A stretch of 29,183 nucleotides of DNA from Egerieenecus sp048201975. GTDB lineage: Bacteria > Bacillota > Clostridia > Christensenellales > Aristaeellaceae. Below the pieces are notes generated by a model. It searched no databases, was not told where the DNA came from, and saw only the letters and a list, made by a program, of their open reading frames with translations. Made by a program: the position numbers and the translations under genes. Location of the stretch: positions 1 to 29,183 of the forward strand of contig DBFBGQ010000014.1 in assembly GCA_048201975.1 (NCBI GenBank), in the 5' to 3' direction. Below are positions 22,971 through 29,183 of the stretch, piece by piece; positions within the stretch are counted from its first letter, which is position 1; the number at the start of each line of letters is the position of its first letter.

Positions 22971-24077
22971 ATGAAACAGCTTTTGTGGGCGCTATTCATG
23001 CTCTGTGTGCTTTGCTCTGTGCTTCCGCTTGCGCTGGCGCAGGAAGAGACGGCGCTTACCGTGGACATGTCCAAATGGCAGTACAATGCCGAAGACGGCG
23101 TCTACTGGCAGGTGGGCATCGTCTACTGCGCCAATCCCGCCGATTTGACGTATGAGACGCTGGGCATCTTCGTGCCGGAGGCGTACATGGACGGCGTGGA
23201 CAACGGCGACGGCACCTATACCTGCACGGTCCGTTCCACGGGTGAGCAGCATGGCTACACGGCCGCGACCGCGCCTATCGTCATGCCCGTCGAGACGCCC
23301 GGCTATGCGGCGATGGCCGCGCCCACCGGGTATGTGAGCGGCGCGGCCAGCTATACGGACGCGGGCTTTGTCTATCTGTATGCCGGTTGCCGGGGCCGCG
23401 ACGCGGGCGCTCCTGCGGGCGTCACGGACCTGAAGGCGGCCATTCGCTTCTATCGCAGCGTGACGGAGCTGCTGCCCGGCGACATCGAGCGCATCTTCAC
23501 CTTCGGCATGAGCGGCGGCGGCGCGCAGAGCGCATTGATGGGCGCGACCGGCGACAGCGAGCTCTATGCCCCTTATCTGGCGGCCATCGGCGCGGTGGAG
23601 GGTTACAGCGACGCCGTCTATGGCGCCATGTGCTGGTGCCCAATCACCAATCTGGACACCGCCGACGCCGCGTATGAATGGAACATGGGCGTCGCCCGCG
23701 ACGGGCTGGATGCGGAGATGCAGGCGCTGTCCGACGCGCTGGCGGCATCGTATGTGGACACGATCAACGCGCTGGCGCTTACCGATGCGGAGGGCAACGT
23801 GCTCGCGCTGGACGGCAGCGCCCTGGGGGTACAGGATACCGGCAGCTATGTGGATGCGTTGACCGCGCTGGTGGAGCGCTCGCTGAACAACTTTCTGGAG
23901 GGCACGACCTTCCCGTACACCGCCTCGGTCTCCGGCGGGATGACCCGCGGCGGCATGGGCCGCATGGACCGCATGGACGGCGGCCGCATGAACGGCGATG
24001 ACCTCCCGGACGATGCCCACCCCGCAGACCTGCCCGACGCCGCGCTCACGCGAAAATACTCGGCCAGGCTCGTCTGA
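22971..24077 (+). pseudogene. Exported subtype-B tannase-like esterase, C-terminally truncated
   Basis: Alpha/beta hydrolase of 368 residues resembling bacterial subtype-B tannases such as the Lactiplantibacillus plantarum enzyme (about 469 residues), which release gallate from galloyl esters. A signal peptide (1-23, ending A-L-A) suggests export. Shared landmarks in order: T-A-P-I-V-M-P (100-106), A-G-C-R-G-R, D-L-K-A-A-I-R-F, P-G-D-I-E-R-I, the nucleophile elbow G-M-S181-G-G-G, G-A-T-G-D-S, C-P-I-T-N-L and A-A-Y-E-W. Similarity stops near residue 320; a Gly/Met/Asp-rich tail leads to TGA. The region that holds the catalytic Asp and His in known tannases is absent, and only 82 nt remain before the opposing gene. 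The product is therefore probably inactive, unless this is a variant esterase. The ATG at 22971 has CAGGAG 10 nt upstream. Confidence 0.75.
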
Positions 24078-24100
24078 TCTTCGGCCTTGCGCGAAGCCGT

Positions 24101-24163
24101 CTAGTTCTGCGCAGGGGCCGTCATCTGCAGGTTCGGGCTGCCCATCAGGACGAGGATTTTCAT
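24101..24163 (-). pseudogene. Remnant of an NAD(P)H-dependent FMN reductase gene
   Basis: The ATG at 24163 overlaps the stop of the upstream gene as ATGA. The frame begins M-K-I-L-V-L-M-G-S-P-N, the classic start of flavodoxin-fold FMN reductases with the phosphate-binding G-S-P. After about 13 codons the similarity ends and a TAG follows at codon 21. A full enzyme would need about 180 residues. It looks like the 5' stump of the last gene of the redox operon. Confidence 0.5.
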
Positions 24164-24918
24164 ACCAGCGCCTCATACTGCCCGTCATTAACCGGCTCCA
24201 GCCACTCGTTGCGGGTATCCGTGCCGGGCGCCTCCACCGCCAGGTGGCTGAACCAGCTGTCCTGCGCTGCGCCATGCCAGTGCTTGACCCCTGCGGGGAT
24301 GTTCACCACGTCGCCAGGAGTGAGCACCTGCGCGGCCTTGCCCCATTCCTGATACCAACCGCGCCCCGCCACGCACACGAGAATCTGTCCGCCGCCCGCC
24401 TGCGCATGGTGGATGTGCCAGTTGTTGCGGCAGCCGGGTTCAAAGGTCACGTTGAAGATGCCCACCTGCGCGGTGGAAAGCGACGCAAGGTAGCTGCGTC
24501 CGCTGAAATACTGCGCGAAGCCGTCGTTGGGCGCGCCGATAGGAAACACCATCGAGGCGGCGTGCGCCTGCATGGCGTCCTGCGCAGGCGCGGCATCCTC
24601 CGCCCAGACCTCCTTGGCCATGTTGAACGCCGCCCATGCCTTGGGCCAGCCCGCGTAGAAGGCCGCGTGGGTTAAAATTTCCGCGATTTCCTCCTTGGTG
24701 ATGCCGTTTTGCCGGGCCGTGGTCAGGTGATAGCGGAAGGACGAGTCCGTCAGTCCCTGCGCCATCAGCGCCGTGACCGTCACCAGCGAACGGTCCCGCA
24801 GAGAGAGCCTGTCGATGCGGTTCCAGACCTGTCCGAAGAGCACGTCATCGTTGAGCTCGGCAAATTTCGGGGCGAAAGCCCCCAGGGCGTCGCGCCCCGC
24901 GGTTTGTTTGACAGACAT
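24160..24918 (-). CDS. Carboxymuconolactone decarboxylase-like and cupin fusion protein
   Basis: Two-domain protein of 252 residues, cytoplasmic. Residues about 20-110 form an all-helical carboxymuconolactone decarboxylase domain (S-L-V-T-V-T-A-L, G-I-T-K-E-E-I-A-E-I-L-T-H-A-A-F-Y-A-G-W-P). The AhpD-type C-x-x-C pair is absent, so a peroxidase role is unlikely. Residues about 150-230 form a cupin barrel with metal ligands in W-H168-I-H170-H and P-A-G-V-K-H213-W-H. Such fusions are common in anaerobe redox clusters, but the substrate is unknown. The ATG at 24918 has AGGAG 8 nt upstream; the open frame extends further but without signal. It follows the exported flavodoxin gene by 34 nt. Confidence 0.9.
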   Translation of the reverse strand: MSVKQTAGRDALGAFAPKFAELNDDVLFGQVWNRIDRLSLRDRSLVTVTALMAQGLTDSSFRYHLTTARQNGITKEEIAEILTHAAFYAGWPKAWAAFNMAKEVWAEDAAPAQDAMQAHAASMVFPIGAPNDGFAQYFSGRSYLASLSTAQVGIFNVTFEPGCRNNWHIHHAQAGGGQILVCVAGRGWYQEWGKAAQVLTPGDVVNIPAGVKHWHGAAQDSWFSHLAVEAPGTDTRNEWLEPVNDGQYEALV

Positions 24919-24952
24919 GATTGTGTCTCCTTTCATCCATCTCAATTGAGGG

Positions 24953-25543
24953 TTACTCCGCCGTATAGGATGCGATGCCTTTTTCCGCAAGCCATGCCTG
25001 CATTTCCTCCGCCGCGGTGGAGGCCGGGAAGCGCGCGCCCTCGATCCAGTTGACCGTCCCATCGGTCAGCGCGGCGAGGATCTCGCCGGTGCGCCCGTAG
25101 CCGCTGCTGGCGGAGGTGCAGAAGGTCAGCACGGTCTTGCCGCTCAGGTCGTGGGCCTCCACAAAGGTTTCGATGAGCCGTGGCGCCTGCCCCCACCAGA
25201 TGGGGAACGCCAGCACCACCGTGTCGTATTGCTCCATGTTTTCCACCGTCGCGGCCAGCGCCGGGCGGCTTGCCTCGTCGTTCATCTCCTGATTGGCGCG
25301 GCAGTTGCTGTCGCTGTAGTTCAGGTCGGCCTCCGTATAGGGCATTGCCGGCTCAATGCGGAAGAGGTCGGCGTTGAGGTATTCTGCGGCGTACTCCGCC
25401 AGCGGCCAGGTGTTGCCCGTAGCCGAGAAGCAGGCCACCAGCACGGTGGAGTCAGTGGGTATGAAAGCCGTCGTTTCTTCCTCGGCGCAGGCAAAGGTCA
25501 GGCTCATCATCAGGGCAAGGGCAAGGACAAGCAACTTTTTCAT
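24953..25543 (-). CDS. Exported flavodoxin-like protein
   Basis: Flavodoxin-fold protein of 196 residues (Flavodoxin_4-like) with an N-terminal signal peptide (about 1-21, ending A-C-A before E-E-E). The cysteine context does not fit a lipobox, so release or membrane retention is open. The FMN phosphate loop is F-S-A-T-G-N-T-W-P, and P-Y-T-E-A-D-L-N-Y, F-P-I-W-W-G-Q-A-P-R and S-S-G-Y-G-R-T match the family. The next gene encodes a close cytoplasmic paralogue. A perfect AAGGAGG precedes the ATG at 25543. It may shuttle electrons at the outer face of the membrane, but this is inference. Confidence 0.92.
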   Translation of the reverse strand: MKKLLVLALALMMSLTFACAEEETTAFIPTDSTVLVACFSATGNTWPLAEYAAEYLNADLFRIEPAMPYTEADLNYSDSNCRANQEMNDEASRPALAATVENMEQYDTVVLAFPIWWGQAPRLIETFVEAHDLSGKTVLTFCTSASSGYGRTGEILAALTDGTVNWIEGARFPASTAAEEMQAWLAEKGIASYTAE

Positions 25544-25564
25544 GGTTTCCTCCTTGTGCGCTGT

Positions 25565-26053
25565 TCATGGTTCTATGTTTTTTAGCTCAGTCAGCCAGTT
25601 TCGGATCGTTCCGACGCTTGCGCTGCTGCTCAGCCGCCTGCCGGGCAGAAAGACGGCTTTGGTGGGGCAGGATTTTTGCAGAATCTCCTCCGTGCGCCCC
25701 ATGCCGCTGCCGCCGGAGGTGGCAAAGGGCACCACGCGCTTGCCGGAAAAATCGCAGGAGGCCAGGAACGTCTCGATGATGCGCGGGGCCTGATACCACC
25801 AGATGGGAAAGCCCACAAAGACCGCATCATAGTCCGTCAGGTCCGGCGCGTCCCCGGCGATTGCCGGGCGGCAGGCCGGGTCCCTCATCTCCACAGAGGA
25901 ACGGCTTTGATCGTCGTGCCAATTGAGGTCCGCGGCGGTGTAGGGCTGCGCCGGCCGAATCTCATGGAGATCCGCTCCGGCGACCTGCGCGATGGTTTTG
26001 GCCAGGCGGGCGGTTTCCCCGCTGGCGGAAAAGTAAGCGACAAGTGTTTTCAT
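25565..26053 (-). CDS. Cytoplasmic flavodoxin
   Basis: Flavodoxin of 162 residues without signal peptide. FMN-binding features are Y-F-S-A-S-G-E-T-A near the N-terminus, F-P-I-W-W-Y-Q-A-P-R, and G-G-S-G-M-G-R-T. It aligns along its length with the exported paralogue encoded next (P-Y-T-A-A-D-L-N-W against P-Y-T-E-A-D-L-N-Y). The ATG at 26053 has AAAGGAG 9 nt upstream, and earlier codons of the open frame lack one. It begins 20 nt after the aldo/keto reductase stop. The pairing with a reductase suggests electron transfer within the operon, as inference. Confidence 0.93.
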   Translation of the reverse strand: MKTLVAYFSASGETARLAKTIAQVAGADLHEIRPAQPYTAADLNWHDDQSRSSVEMRDPACRPAIAGDAPDLTDYDAVFVGFPIWWYQAPRIIETFLASCDFSGKRVVPFATSGGSGMGRTEEILQKSCPTKAVFLPGRRLSSSASVGTIRNWLTELKNIEP

Positions 26054-26073
26054 GGCAAATGCTCCTTTCTGTT

Positions 26074-27111
26074 TCAGACGTTGGGTATGTTGGATGACCA
26101 TACTTGCGGCTTGTTCGCCGTTTCCCGGGTGTTCTGCGCCATCACGCCCACCAGTGCGTGGGGCGTGTAGCAGGCTTCCAGATAGGCGCTTTCCTCTGCG
26201 GTGAGCGCCAGTTCCGCGGCCCGTGCCGCGCCCTCCACATGGCTGAGCTTGGTCGCTCCAGCCACAGGGATGGCGCCTTTGCCCATCAACCAGGCCAACG
26301 CGATTTCTGTCATGGACACGTCATGGAACCGTGCCAGCTCCGCCACGCGCTCGATGATGCGGGCGTCCTGCGCCGCGGTGGCGTCATACTTGCCCCTGGC
26401 GTATTCGTCCTGTTCAAGGCGCTTGGAGCTCTCCCCCGGCAGCCTTGACAGCCGGCCCCCGGCCAGCGCGCTGTAAGGCGTAACGGCGATGCCTTCCTCC
26501 CGGCAGTAGGGAATCATTTCCCGCTCCTCCTCCCGGAAGATCAGGTTGTAGTGCCCCTGCACGCTGACAAAGGGCGCGAAGCCCTCCCGCCGGGCCAGCT
26601 CGTTGGCCTTGCAAAGCTGCCAGGCAAAGCAGTTCGAAATGCCGATGTAGCGCGCCTTGCCCGCCTTGACGGCGTTGTTCAGGCCCTCCATGATCTCGTC
26701 AAGCGGCGTGCGGTAGTCCCACATGTGATAGATGTACAGGTCCACATGGTCCATGCCCAGATTTTGCAGGCTCCTGTCCAGCATCCGGCGCACATGCTCC
26801 TGACCGCTGACGCCCGCGTCAATTTCCGCCTGACTGCGCACAGGAAACTTGGTGGCTACCACCACGTCCTCCCGGCGGGCAAAGTCCTTCAAGGCTCGCC
26901 CCAGGTACTGCTCGCTGGTGCCATTCTGGTATACGATGGCCGTGTCAAAGAAATTGACGCCCAGCTCCAGCGCCCGGCGGATAACGCTCCGGGACGCTTC
27001 CTCATCCAGCGTCCAGCTGTGCTGGCCGTGGGCTGCGTCCCCAAAGCCCATGCAGCCCAGGCACACCCGGGAAACATGCAGGTCTGATTTTCCCAGCTTG
27101 GTGTATTGCAT
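26074..27111 (-). CDS. Aldo/keto reductase
   Basis: NAD(P)H-dependent oxidoreductase of 345 residues with the full AKR catalytic tetrad: D56 and Y61 in F-F-D-T-A-I-V-Y, K88 in A-T-K-F and H129 in Y-I-Y-H-M-W-D. The barrel is complete, including Y-I-G-I-S-N and I-P-V-A-G-A-T-K near the C-terminus for cofactor phosphate binding. The ATG at 27111 has AAAGGA 7 nt upstream and lies 25 nt after the MerR-type gene. It heads the enzymatic part of the redox operon. The carbonyl substrate cannot be told. Confidence 0.95.
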   Translation of the reverse strand: MQYTKLGKSDLHVSRVCLGCMGFGDAAHGQHSWTLDEEASRSVIRRALELGVNFFDTAIVYQNGTSEQYLGRALKDFARREDVVVATKFPVRSQAEIDAGVSGQEHVRRMLDRSLQNLGMDHVDLYIYHMWDYRTPLDEIMEGLNNAVKAGKARYIGISNCFAWQLCKANELARREGFAPFVSVQGHYNLIFREEEREMIPYCREEGIAVTPYSALAGGRLSRLPGESSKRLEQDEYARGKYDATAAQDARIIERVAELARFHDVSMTEIALAWLMGKGAIPVAGATKLSHVEGAARAAELALTAEESAYLEACYTPHALVGVMAQNTRETANKPQVWSSNIPNV

Positions 27112-27136
27112 CGTGGTTCCTTTCCGGCGTATGGAT

Positions 27137-27490
27137 TTACGCCTTCTGTCCGCGCATCTGATAGCGCAGGTAGTCCAGTCTTTGCAGCTGCTTTTCCTTC
27201 AGATGGATTTCATCCAGCGCCGCATTCCGCCGGCGCTCCAGCATGCGTAGGCGCTCCCGGGTAGTGTCCGCATCCGAAAGCAGCAGCCGCATATAGCGCT
27301 CCACCTCCTCCACAGCAAAGCCCATGTCGTGCAGCGCCATGATGGTGCTCAGGCGTTCCAGGTCCTGGTCGTCGTACTGCCACACGCCCATGACCTGCTT
27401 GACGGCAGAGCACAGGCCCCAGCTTTCATATTCATCCAGAATCCCGATGGGAATCTGGTAGCGTTTGCTTGCTTCTTCCTTGGTCATCAT
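27137..27490 (-). CDS. MerR-family transcriptional regulator
   Basis: Small regulator of 117 residues. The N-terminal half is a MerR winged helix (T-K-E-E-A-S-K-R-Y-Q-I-P then Y-E-S-W-G-L, and Y-D-D-Q-D-L-E-R-L), and the rest is a long coiled-coil helix for dimerisation (L-R-M-L-E-R-R-R-N-A-A-L-D-E-I). No cysteine-based metal site is present in the short C-terminus. Of two adjacent ATGs, the first at 27490 has AAGGA 5 nt upstream. It is the first gene of the redox operon and is likely to control it, including itself. Confidence 0.9.
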   Translation of the reverse strand: MMTKEEASKRYQIPIGILDEYESWGLCSAVKQVMGVWQYDDQDLERLSTIMALHDMGFAVEEVERYMRLLLSDADTTRERLRMLERRRNAALDEIHLKEKQLQRLDYLRYQMRGQKA

Positions 27491-27542
27491 ACAATTCCTT
27501 CTCTTGCTCCGTATTCTCCAGCGCACCATGCGCTTTTCAAAT

Positions 27543-27571
27543 GGAAAAGGGCACCCGAATCGGGCGCCCTT
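27543..27571 (-). terminator. Hairpin at the start of the redox operon, candidate LysR terminator
   Basis: AAGGGC (27547-27552) pairs with GCCCTT (27566-27571), and CCCG/CGGG forms the inner stem. On the minus strand the one odd pair is G-U, and TTTT follows. It can end the LysR transcript, but it also lies exactly where the redox-operon transcript should begin, so it may be a 5' stem-loop on that mRNA. Confidence 0.5.
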
Positions 27572-27601
27572 ATTGTAGTGCATCTCCCCAGGCAATGTCT
27601 A
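27572..27601 (-). promoter_or_regulatory. Promoter of the MerR-led redox operon
   Basis: On the minus strand TAGACA (27596-27601) and TACAAT (27572-27577) are 18 bp apart. The wide spacing is of the kind MerR proteins correct, though typical MerR sites have 19-20 bp. The start codon is about 80 nt downstream. Confidence 0.5.
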
Positions 27602-27623
27602 ATGCTTATCTTGTATCATTAGA

Positions 27624-27759
27624 AATGCTTTGCAAGCATTCAAAGCGTTTACAAAGCATTTGATCGCGAGATCCTTGCAAGTTTTACATTGCATTCTTGC
27701 AAGCGCAGGGGATGTCGCGCCTGCGGGCGCGACCAAAGGGCTTTCCGATCGCCCTTTGG
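27624..27759 (-). repeat. Intergenic palindromic element, copy B
   Basis: Three perfect stem-loops in 136 nt: AATGCTT/AAGCATT (27624-27640), GTCGCGCC/GGCGCGAC (27714-27733) and CCAAAGGGC/GCCCTTTGG (27733-27759). On the minus strand it contains GGAAAGCCCTTTGG, identical to copy A, and lies downstream of the LysR stop in the same orientation as that gene. Confidence 0.5.
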
Positions 27760-27814
27760 AAACCTTCGGACCCCATACTTGATGAAACTTTTGCAAGTTA
27801 GGGAGCCACAAGTT

Positions 27815-28735
27815 TCATTTTTCCATACTGGTGTGAGAAAATAGGCTTTTTTCAACAGTCTGAATGCTTTGCAGGCATTGCTTTGCATGATGAATCCACG
27901 CCTCCACCGCAGGAGAAGTCACCTGCTGCTTTTTCCAGACCAGAACGGAGCCACACCGAATGGGCGGATTCAGCGGAACAAATCGGAGGCCCGGATAAAC
28001 GCAGTCCAGCCGTATGGTCAGCGCATCGCCAAAGCCGCTTTTCACCAGCATGGCGGCGTTATACAGGAGGTTGTAGCGAATGGGAATATGGAGCTGATCC
28101 ACGCTGCCTCCAAACCAGTTGGCCAACTCATTTTGCACCAGCGTCCGGCCGGGGAGCATCAGCGGACGCTGCGCAAGATCTTCCGGATGAACGGACTCGA
28201 GCGCACCCAGGGGCGAATCCTTCCGCGTCAGGACGCCCCATTCCTCCTGGATGGGCACGCGCAAAAACGCATATCGGGAAATATCCACCGGTTCCAGCAG
28301 CAACCCCACATCCAACGTGCCATTCTCAATGCGCTCCTTGATCTGATCCGCATTGCCACTATAAAAGCGGTAGCTCACCCTGGGATACCGTTGACGGTAT
28401 GTGGCAAGCATCTCGGCAAGTACGGACACGCTGCGTGCCTCGCCGCTGCCAATCGCAATTTCGCCGGTCATTTCTTCTTCCCTGGCCGCAAAATCCCGCT
28501 GTGTACGATCCGCCAGATCGACGATTTCCTGCGCTCTGCGCCGCAGAAGCAGACCGTCCGGCGTCAGGATAATGCGGTGGTTACTACGCACAAACAGCTT
28601 CGTGCCCAGTTCCTCCTCCAGATCCTGAATCTGACGGGACAGCGTGGGCTGCGTTACATGCAGAAGCTGCGCCGCATGGGTGATGTTTTCCTCCCGGGCA
28701 ATCATCAGGAAATACCGAAGCACACGCAGTTCCAT
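27815..28735 (-). CDS. LysR-family transcriptional regulator
   Basis: Regulator of 306 residues, the family's usual length. The N-terminal helix-turn-helix is typical: L-R-V-L-R-Y-F-L, then A-A-Q-L-L-H-V-T-Q-P-T-L-S-R-Q-I-Q-D-L-E-E-E-L-G, followed by a linker helix. The remainder is the periplasmic-binding-like effector domain (G-E-I-A-I-G-S-G-E-A at its start). The ATG at 28735 has AAAGG 9 nt upstream; earlier codons of the open frame precede the family's first residues and overlap the promoter. It is transcribed alone on the minus strand. Its target is unclear: no divergent gene is seen at its 5' side within the window. Confidence 0.94.
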   Translation of the reverse strand: MELRVLRYFLMIAREENITHAAQLLHVTQPTLSRQIQDLEEELGTKLFVRSNHRIILTPDGLLLRRRAQEIVDLADRTQRDFAAREEEMTGEIAIGSGEARSVSVLAEMLATYRQRYPRVSYRFYSGNADQIKERIENGTLDVGLLLEPVDISRYAFLRVPIQEEWGVLTRKDSPLGALESVHPEDLAQRPLMLPGRTLVQNELANWFGGSVDQLHIPIRYNLLYNAAMLVKSGFGDALTIRLDCVYPGLRFVPLNPPIRCGSVLVWKKQQVTSPAVEAWIHHAKQCLQSIQTVEKSLFSHTSMEK

Positions 28736-28769
28736 GACATCAATCCTTTCCAGCTCCTGTCCGGGTTTG

Positions 28770-28798
28770 ATTGTACCATGTGCAGCGCAGACGGACAA
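28770..28798 (-). promoter_or_regulatory. Promoter of the LysR gene
   Basis: On the minus strand TTGTCC (28793-28798) and TACAAT (28770-28775) are 17 bp apart, and TGG precedes the -10 to make it extended. The ATG lies about 35 nt downstream of the -10. Confidence 0.6.
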
Positions 28799-28947
28799 GC
28801 ATCGAATCGGATGACAACGGAATGTATGGTGGCATAAATTTGCTATTTCCTCTGGGCTTGAGTATATATGCCATGATTTTTCTCAAGCTGCATTGCACGG
28901 AATATGGCTCTTATCTGCAATTTCCAAACCCCAAAATGCAAAAAGAA

Positions 28948-28980
28948 AGGACACCGACATGGTATCCATATCGGTGTCCT
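28948..28980 (-). terminator. Strong terminator hairpin entering from the right
   Basis: AGGACACCGA (28948-28957) pairs perfectly with TCGGTGTCCT (28971-28980), and ATGG/CCAT continues the stem past a C-A pair. On the minus strand the tail is TTTCTTTTTG. It would end a minus-strand transcript that enters from the right edge. Confidence 0.7.
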
Positions 28981-29033
28981 GTCTGCGCTTGAAAAATGAT
29001 ACAAGTAACGATTTCAGGGTTGGGGTATTCAAA

Positions 29034-29062
29034 GGGTATTCAGCGCGAATACCCCCGTTTTT
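29034..29062 (+). terminator. Hairpin with T5 tail on the plus strand
   Basis: GGGTATTC (29034-29041) pairs with GAATACCC (29047-29054), loop AGCGC, then CCG and TTTTT. No plus-strand gene ends before it in the window, so it may serve as one half of a bidirectional terminator. Confidence 0.4.
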
Positions 29063-29070
29063 GATGTTAC

Positions 29071-29183
29071 TTACATCCTGGAGATTCTAAATACAAATGC
29101 AGCCAGCCATACGACCGCCTGCATCCACCATATAAGAATCCTTTTCTTCAACGCAAGGTTTTCATGCCTAGGGAGGTCAAAGA
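29071..29183 (-). CDS. Possible C-terminal end of a gene, partial
   Basis: A minus-strand frame is open from the right edge to TAA at 29071-29073, 36 residues. It contains a basic segment (L-K-K-R) followed by a hydrophobic stretch (I-L-I-W-W-M-Q-A-V-V-W-L-A-A-F-V-F), like a final membrane helix. The terminator at 28948-28980 on the same strand supports a gene ending here. Too little is visible to name it, and a chance frame is possible. Confidence 0.35.
   Translation of the reverse strand, partial: FDLPRHENLALKKRILIWWMQAVVWLAAFVFRISRM

Larger units (their letters stand above)
27491..27814. other. Intergenic gap between the LysR and MerR genes
   Basis: The 324-nt gap holds, in minus-strand order, palindromic element B, the promoter of the redox operon (27572-27601) and a terminator-like hairpin (27543-27571). 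TTGCAAG occurs four times (27630, 27675, 27697 and 27791). No gene was seen. Confidence 0.6.
28736..29070. other. Gap upstream of the LysR gene
   Basis: The 335-nt gap contains the LysR promoter (28770-28798), a strong hairpin (28948-28980) and a nested inverted-repeat structure (29002-29075). The stretch 28800-28945 is AT-rich and shows no gene with a plausible start. Confidence 0.55.

Noticed and set aside
22992..24275. 427-codon minus-strand frame opposite the tannase-like gene
   Set aside because: No start signal, Arg/Ala/His-rich composition, and the opposite strand has a recognised family with signal peptide.

Overview
The window is GC-rich and dense with genes. Strong AAGGAGG-type ribosome binding sites, Gram-positive style ABC sugar permeases, a GPH symporter and many secreted proteins ending their signal peptide in A-x-A plus acidic residues suggest an uncultured gut or rumen Clostridia-type Firmicute. 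A Christensenellales-like lineage is my guess from style only. No rRNA, tRNA, CRISPR, transposase or phage gene was seen.

Layout, left to right. (1) 1-4259, minus strand: a carbohydrate ABC importer operon transcribed as metallo-beta-lactamase-fold hydrolase, LplB/YteP-type permease, LplC/YtcP-type permease, then a solute-binding protein cut by the left edge. (2) 4588-10929, minus strand: a glycoside-use operon, GPH sugar:cation symporter, GH78 alpha-L-rhamnosidase, GH3 beta-glucosidase, with a divergent AraC-family regulator at 11053. The GH78 gene carries an in-frame TAG that removes its catalytic base. (3) 12517-14241, plus strand: an orphan SWIM zinc-finger protein. (4) 14555-22363, minus strand: three secreted proteins, namely a 1945-residue surface-type protein with a (A/E/P/T)n stalk, a 145-residue protein sharing its C-terminal domain, and a protein with an InlB B-repeat-like domain and a Thr-Pro linker. 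The large gene has a long leader with two 13-bp direct repeats 21 bp apart upstream of its likely promoter and a terminator-like hairpin between promoter and start codon. (5) 22971-24077, plus strand: an exported subtype-B tannase-like esterase lacking its C-terminal third. (6) 24160-27490, minus strand: a redox operon led by a MerR regulator: aldo/keto reductase, cytoplasmic flavodoxin, exported flavodoxin, carboxymuconolactone decarboxylase-cupin fusion, then a short remnant of an FMN reductase. (7) 27815-28735, minus strand: a LysR regulator. A possible gene end enters at the right edge.

Taken together, rhamnosidase, beta-glucosidase and tannase-like esterase point to plant polyphenol glycosides and galloyl esters (inference). 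Both the rhamnosidase and the tannase are damaged here, so the pathway may be decaying or the assembly may contain errors. The most unusual material is the secreted-protein operon with its control region and two intergenic palindromic elements that each follow the stop codon of a gene in the same orientation.
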